Source of the DNA: Dehalococcoidia bacterium
Lineage (GTDB): Bacteria > Chloroflexota > Dehalococcoidia > GIF9 > UBA5620
DNA length: 10,270 nt
NCBI GenBank assembly: GCA_016783225.1
Contig: JADHWZ010000068.1
Location: forward strand, 1 to 10,270
Direction: 5' to 3'
Below the pieces are notes generated by a model. The model made no database searches. It saw nothing but the letters and a program-made list of their open reading frames with translations, and was not told where the DNA came from. Both the position numbers and the translations under genes were made by a program. Positions 6,505 to 10,270 of the stretch are shown here, piece by piece. The first letter of the stretch is position 1. Each line of letters begins with the position of its first letter.

Positions 6505-6813
6505 ATGCGAACCAGGGACTGCCAGCACATATGCGACGAATCATCACCGGGGATTGGCGAAGCGGGCAGAACAGGTGAGTGGCGCAACTCGTTCCCGGTG
6601 ATAGACCAGACGAAATGCATCCCAGTGAGGCAAAGCAAGGCCAGCTGTTTTCTATGCTGGCTGTATTGCCCGGATGCTGTCATCAGCAAAACGATCCCCG
6701 TCCAGATAAATCTGGAGTACTGTAAAGGATGCGGCATATGTGCTCAAATATGCCCGGCGCAGGCCATAACCATGGTAGATGAAGCAGAGTTCTGTTCTGA
6801 ACAGGACAGTTGA
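6505..6813 (+). CDS. porD: 2-oxoacid:ferredoxin oxidoreductase, delta (ferredoxin) subunit
   Basis: Small 2x[4Fe-4S] ferredoxin-like subunit (102 aa, the usual size) that passes electrons from the TPP centre of the beta subunit to free ferredoxin. TGEWRNSFPVID (23-34) is the typical PorD lead-in. The second cluster is classical: Cys73, 76, 79 and 83 in EYCKGCGICAQICP. The first is unusual: Cys38, then nine residues, then Cys48, Cys51 and Cys55 followed by Pro (KASCFLCWLYCP), where the standard spacing is Cys-x2-Cys-x2-Cys-x3-Cys-Pro. The extra seven residues lie in frame, so a sequencing slip is unlikely. Two further cysteines (6 and 10) lie in the N-terminal extension. It starts 16 bases after the gamma stop with only a weak ribosome binding site. 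The start at ATG 6505 is likely but not proven. Confidence 0.88.
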   Translation: MRTRDCQHICDESSPGIGEAGRTGEWRNSFPVIDQTKCIPVRQSKASCFLCWLYCPDAVISKTIPVQINLEYCKGCGICAQICPAQAITMVDEAEFCSEQDS

Positions 6814-6852
6814 GAGGTTCTGATAGACAAAGCGATAGATAGAAGAGCAGAT

Positions 6853-8049
6853 ATGCAGATACTGGATGGCAACCGCGCTGCAGCCCAGGGAGCAAAACTT
6901 GCCCGCGTCCAGGTTATTGCTGCTTACCCAATTACTCCCCAGACTCCAGTCACTGAGAGTCTGTCTGAGTTTGTAGAAGGAGGAGAACTCAGCGCCGAGT
7001 ACATTGCTGTGGAGGGTGAGCACAGCGCTTTAGCGGTATGTGCTTCGGCCTCCATGGTAGGAGCCAGGACTTTCACCGGTACCAGTTCGCACGGCCTAGC
7101 TTATATGCATGAGATGCTGCACTGGACTGCCGGGGCACGTCTTCCGGTGGTCCTCGCCTGCGTGAACCGCGCCATTGGAGCACCCTGGAACATACTCAAT
7201 GACCAGCAGGATTCAATATCTCAACGGGACACTGGCTGGATCCAAACATACGCTCGGAATAACCAGGAGATATTGGATTCGATCATCCAGGCGTATAGGA
7301 TTGCGGAGACGGTCTATGTGCCTGTTATGGTTTGCTACGATGGCTATGTCCTATCTCACACTGAGATGCCAGTGGATGTTCCATCACAGGAGGCTGTTGA
7401 CAGGTTCCTCCCTGCATATAAACCTCACACGATACTGGACCCTGCCACTCCCAAGAATTATAACCTTGTAACCCTAGCCAATCCCAGGGTTAACACTGAT
7501 GGCATACTTTGCCACGGATACATGGAACTCAGGTATCTCCTCCAAGAAGCTCTGCAAAACTCAAGAGAAACGATAACCAAGGTCGGCCAGGAATTTGGCA
7601 AGCAATTCGGGAGAGACTACTCGAATATGCTCTGGGAAGACAAGCTGGATGATGCTGACATAGTCATTGTAGCTATGGGGAGCCTAGCAATGGAGGCAAT
7701 AGTGGCCGCAGACATGCTTCGCGAACAAGGCCACAAGGTAGGTGTGCTGGGTTTGAGAGTGTTCAGGCCATTCCCCAAATCAGGCGTCGTGGAGGCACTG
7801 CAGAACGCCCGACTTGTCTTGGTTTTCGATAAGAACATCAGCTACGGCTTGGAAGGAGCCACCTGCTCAGAAATCAAATCGGCGCTTTACGGGCAACGCG
7901 TAAATCCGGTAGTACGAAACTTCATTGTGGGACTGGGTGGCCGTGATGTCAAAGCCCGAGAACTTGCAGCCGCGGTGAACAGGTCGCTGCCGCTGCTGAA
8001 AGAAGGCGCATTGAACGCCGAATATCCCGAATGGGTATGTCATATTTGA
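6853..8049 (+). CDS. porA: 2-oxoacid:ferredoxin oxidoreductase, alpha subunit
   Basis: Alpha subunit (398 aa, normal for the four-subunit enzymes) containing the pyrimidine-binding domain and the transketolase C-terminal-like domain. Seen in order: MDGN-type opening LDGNRAAAQGAKLAR, AAYPITPQTPVTE (23-35) with the conserved substrate-site Thr, the EGEHSAL motif, FTGTSSHGL, NRAIGAPWNILNDQQDS (from 105, with Arg106 in the substrate/CO2 site), then RDTGWIQTYARNNQE. The C-terminal domain has DADIVIVAMGS and GHKVGVLGLRVFRPFP. It follows delta by 39 bases, and its stop codon overlaps the ribosome binding site of the beta gene, which indicates coupled translation. In an organism making acetyl-CoA from acetoacetate, this enzyme could run as pyruvate synthase. 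The motifs are pyruvate-like but not decisive. Confidence 0.92.
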   Translation: MQILDGNRAAAQGAKLARVQVIAAYPITPQTPVTESLSEFVEGGELSAEYIAVEGEHSALAVCASASMVGARTFTGTSSHGLAYMHEMLHWTAGARLPVVLACVNRAIGAPWNILNDQQDSISQRDTGWIQTYARNNQEILDSIIQAYRIAETVYVPVMVCYDGYVLSHTEMPVDVPSQEAVDRFLPAYKPHTILDPATPKNYNLVTLANPRVNTDGILCHGYMELRYLLQEALQNSRETITKVGQEFGKQFGRDYSNMLWEDKLDDADIVIVAMGSLAMEAIVAADMLREQGHKVGVLGLRVFRPFPKSGVVEALQNARLVLVFDKNISYGLEGATCSEIKSALYGQRVNPVVRNFIVGLGGRDVKARELAAAVNRSLPLLKEGALNAEYPEWVCHI

Positions 8050-8059
8050 GGGCAGATGT

Positions 8060-8965
8060 ATGCTGAAGACTAGCGCGGTCAACCTGACCGAAAAAGAGTA
8101 CCTGTTGCCAGGCAACCGGACCTGTCCCGGCTGCGCCTTATCTCTCGCCTATCGTCACATCCTGAAAGCGCTGGAAGGTCAGGTTATTGTCACTGTGCCA
8201 GCGAGTTGTCTCACTGTACTGCACGGCATGTACCCGGTAACGTCTGTGATTGTCCCCTGCGTGAACACGCCGTTCGCATCCACGGCGGCATCGGCTACTG
8301 GCCTCGTTGCTGGCCTGAAGGTGCTGGGAAAAAAGGGATTAACTGTATTGGCTATCGCCGGTGATGGAGGCACGCATGATATAGGAATCCAGGCACTGAG
8401 CGGAGCTGCTGAAAGACAGACCGATTTCCTGTATATATGCTACGACAACGAAGGCTATATGAACACCGGTAATCAGCGCTCAGGCTCCACACCCCTAGGT
8501 GCCATTTCAGGCACTACGCCCATCCTGGGCAAGCAGCAGAACCAGAAGGATATCACAGCAATAATGGAAGCACATGGCATCCCCTATGTTGCTACCGCCA
8601 ATGCCTCCTATCCCCTAGACCTTTATGAGAAAGTCAGAAAAGCCAGACTCGTAAAGGGGACAAGATTCATACACGTATATGCACCCTGCCCTCCAGGATG
8701 GCGTTTTCCCTTTGATGATACCGTCAGAATAGGCGAACTCGCGGTACAAACCGGATGGGTCATACTGTACGAGGTTGAAAATGGCATTTTTCGCCTCACC
8801 TCGGCCAGCGAATCCATCGCTCGAAGAGGTATCTTGAAGCCAGCGAAGGAATATTTCGCCGAGCAGGGGCGGTTCCAGAACATCACCGAAGAGCAGATTG
8901 ATGAAATGCAGGACTGGATAAACGCCCGGTGGAAACATTGCCTAGAGCGGGCGACCAATTCATAG
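8060..8965 (+). CDS. porB: 2-oxoacid:ferredoxin oxidoreductase, beta subunit (TPP and [4Fe-4S])
   Basis: Beta subunit, 301 aa, which binds thiamine diphosphate and the proximal [4Fe-4S] cluster. Cluster ligands appear as Cys22 and Cys25 (CPGC), Cys50 (VPASC) and Cys210 (YAPCPPGW), all four in PorB-like places. The TPP/Mg motif is AGDGGTHDIGIQALSGAAER (GDGG at 101-104), continued by YDNEGYMNTGNQRS (128-141) and TPLGA, a signature typical of pyruvate-type beta subunits. A ribosome binding site GAGGG (8048-8052) overlaps the alpha stop codon and sits 7 bases before ATG 8060. It ends the operon: the next gene is 160 bases away. The C-terminal third, after CPPGW, is the normal capping region. Specificity for pyruvate is likely but unproven; 2-oxoisovalerate and phenylglyoxylate enzymes share these motifs. 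Confidence 0.93.
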   Translation: MLKTSAVNLTEKEYLLPGNRTCPGCALSLAYRHILKALEGQVIVTVPASCLTVLHGMYPVTSVIVPCVNTPFASTAASATGLVAGLKVLGKKGLTVLAIAGDGGTHDIGIQALSGAAERQTDFLYICYDNEGYMNTGNQRSGSTPLGAISGTTPILGKQQNQKDITAIMEAHGIPYVATANASYPLDLYEKVRKARLVKGTRFIHVYAPCPPGWRFPFDDTVRIGELAVQTGWVILYEVENGIFRLTSASESIARRGILKPAKEYFAEQGRFQNITEEQIDEMQDWINARWKHCLERATNS

Positions 8966-9025
8966 TCTCCGACTAATGCCAACATAGAACCGTACCTCGT
9001 TCGACCTCCAAGAGCAACAATGTCT

Positions 9026-9052
9026 GTCTAGCGGCGGAGAACGTCACTAGAC
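9026..9052. repeat. Inverted repeat downstream of the OFOR operon
   Basis: GTCTAG (9026-9031) and CTAGAC (9047-9052) are exact reverse complements with a 15-base loop. It lies 60 bases after the beta stop. No T-run follows, so it is a weak terminator candidate at best. Confidence 0.3.
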
Positions 9053-9057
9053 TGGTT

Positions 9058-9075
9058 CAGTACTTACTGTACAGT
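9058..9075. promoter_or_regulatory. Nested palindrome, possible operator of the MFS gene
   Basis: ACTGTACAGT (9066-9075) is a perfect 10-base palindrome. It overlaps a second inverted repeat, CAGTA-CT-TACTG (9058-9069). Together they give three alternating half-sites 51-68 bases before the MFS start. That placement fits a repressor site for an exporter gene. No regulator gene is visible in the window. Confidence 0.35.
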
Positions 9076-9125
9076 GGCAGCGAAGTTGTAATTGCCCCAC
9101 CAGCCGATGCAGACAGGATAGGCAC

Positions 9126-10270
9126 ATGACAGAACCGCGGAGCCCCGTACCTCTAGGCGAAAGTCAGATAGAGGCAGGGGCATCCCCACCTCCCAAGTTC
9201 ACTACTTTTGCTTCACTGGCCAATCGCAACTATCTCTGGTACTGGATCGGGCAGATCGCAGCCTTCACCGGACTTCATATGGGACTCGTAGCTCGCGGGT
9301 GGCTAGTATGGACAATGACCAGGTCAGAGCTTGCCATTGGAATAGTGAGCTTCGCCTTTGGGCTACCCATGTTTCTCTTCTCCGTATTTGGCGGGGCCAT
9401 TGTGGACCGGATGGCGAAGCGAAATCTGCTTATCAGCACGCAAGCATTTCAGGCCTTCATCGCCTTCTGCATTGCCACTCTCATTGCTACCGAGAAGATT
9501 GAGTTCTGGCACTTGGTAGCCGCAGCAGTCTGTGGCGGCTTCATATTTGTGGTCAACGGGCCAGCGCGCCAGGCTATTATCCCAGAGTTGGTGAATAAGG
9601 AGCAGCTTCTCAACGCCATTGCCCTCAATTCATCGGGTATGAACCTGACGCGCGTGGCTGGCCCAGCATTAGCGGGTGCGCTACTATCCATCATCGGCAT
9701 AGGCGGAGCTTACTACGTGGTTGCAGGCTTCTACGCGGCAGCAGTAGCCGCACTGTGCATGATCGCGCCATCAGGCACGGCCGAGAAGCAGTTCACCCTG
9801 CGGGAGGTAGCGCATGGTGTCCGCGGTGGCGCGTTCGTACAGGCGATACTGGCTGACCTAGCAGAAGGATTCCGTTACATGCGCCAGAGTCCTCTCATCC
9901 TCTCCCTGCTCGCCATGGCGCTGATTCCCCTCACCTTCGGCCTCCCCTACATGATGCTCCTACCTGTGTTCGCCGACGAGGTTTTTCATGTAGGGGAATT
10001 AGGTTTCGGCATTTTGATGGCAATGGGTGGGGTGGGCGCCCTGGCCGCTTCTCTAAGCATCGCCTCACTCGGCGATTTCAAGAGAAAGGGCCTGCTCCTC
10101 ATCCTTTTGGCCCTGGTTTTTGGCCTGGCCCTGGCACTATTCAGCATGTGCAACTCGTTTGTGCTCTCCTTGGCAATCCTCGCCATCGTCGGTGCTGGCG
10201 GCGCCGGGTACATGGCGGTCAATACCACCCTCTTACAAAGCAACGTGCCAATGAGACTGATGGGGAGGGT
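9126..10270 (+). CDS. MFS transporter, EntS/MFS_3-like exporter (3' end beyond window)
   Basis: The first 381 residues of a major facilitator superfamily transporter; the frame is still open at the window end. A hydrophilic N-terminus (about 1-35, rich in Pro, Glu and Ser) precedes repeated hydrophobic helices. I count roughly ten membrane segments so far, and full members have twelve. Between TM2 and TM3 is the MFS loop motif GGAIVDRMAKR (89-99). The stretch NGPARQAIIPELVNKEQLLNAIALNSSGMNLTRVAGPALAG is the hallmark of the EntS/MFS_3 group, which exports siderophores and other small molecules and also includes many uncharacterised proteins. The start at ATG 9126 has only a weak ribosome binding site but gives a normal N-terminus. 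It is 160 bases from the OFOR operon, so a separate transcription unit is likely. The substrate is unknown and no siderophore gene is near. Confidence 0.88.
   Translation, partial: MTEPRSPVPLGESQIEAGASPPPKFTTFASLANRNYLWYWIGQIAAFTGLHMGLVARGWLVWTMTRSELAIGIVSFAFGLPMFLFSVFGGAIVDRMAKRNLLISTQAFQAFIAFCIATLIATEKIEFWHLVAAAVCGGFIFVVNGPARQAIIPELVNKEQLLNAIALNSSGMNLTRVAGPALAGALLSIIGIGGAYYVVAGFYAAAVAALCMIAPSGTAEKQFTLREVAHGVRGGAFVQAILADLAEGFRYMRQSPLILSLLAMALIPLTFGLPYMMLLPVFADEVFHVGELGFGILMAMGGVGALAASLSIASLGDFKRKGLLLILLALVFGLALALFSMCNSFVLSLAILAIVGAGGAGYMAVNTTLLQSNVPMRLMGR

Noticed and set aside
9026..9052. Rho-independent terminator after the OFOR operon
   Set aside because: The stem is only 6 bp with a 15-base loop and no T-run, so it is kept only as an inverted repeat.
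9299..9502. 67-codon + strand frame inside the MFS gene
   Set aside because: The MFS frame from 9126 stays open to the window end with clear transporter motifs, and this frame is its shadow.

Overview
This 10.3-kb window looks like part of the chromosome of an anaerobic or facultatively anaerobic bacterium with moderate GC. A four-subunit 2-oxoacid:ferredoxin oxidoreductase (OFOR) and an archaeal-style thiolase/DUF35 pair would suit Chloroflexota (Dehalococcoidia-like) or a similar sediment or groundwater lineage. Nothing here fixes the taxon. Every gene I accept reads on the + strand.

Left end (1-1075): the first ~275 bases are non-coding and rich in hairpins. Two hairpins near the two ends (10-29 and 247-266) share an identical core. 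This recalls the subterminal hairpins of IS200/IS605-type elements and their short non-autonomous derivatives. Directly after it lies the C-terminal part of an SbcC/Rad50-type ATPase whose frame is cut off at the element's right edge, so sbcC appears to be broken here.

Centre (1252-5718): an SCPx-type thiolase, a zinc-ribbon/OB-fold (DUF35) protein carrying a C-terminal SCP2-like domain, and acetoacetyl-CoA synthetase. Each is preceded by a strong AAGGAGG ribosome binding site. Right of centre (5892-8965): a compact gamma-delta-alpha-beta OFOR operon (porGDAB order), with a candidate promoter and a palindromic operator-like site just upstream. Right end (9126-10270): the first 381 residues of an MFS exporter of the EntS/MFS_3 type, running off the window.

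Read together, the central genes suggest a ketone-body route. Acetoacetate is activated to acetoacetyl-CoA by AacS, cleaved to two acetyl-CoA by the thiolase/DUF35 pair, and acetyl-CoA may be carboxylated to pyruvate by the OFOR using reduced ferredoxin. The pathway is inferred from gene content. The thiolase/DUF35/SCP2 set could instead act on a larger acyl-CoA, and the OFOR substrate is not fixed by the sequence. The most unusual points are the DUF35-SCP2 fusion, the atypical thiolase active-site loops, a stretched first cysteine motif in the OFOR delta subunit, and the twin-hairpin element at the sbcC break.
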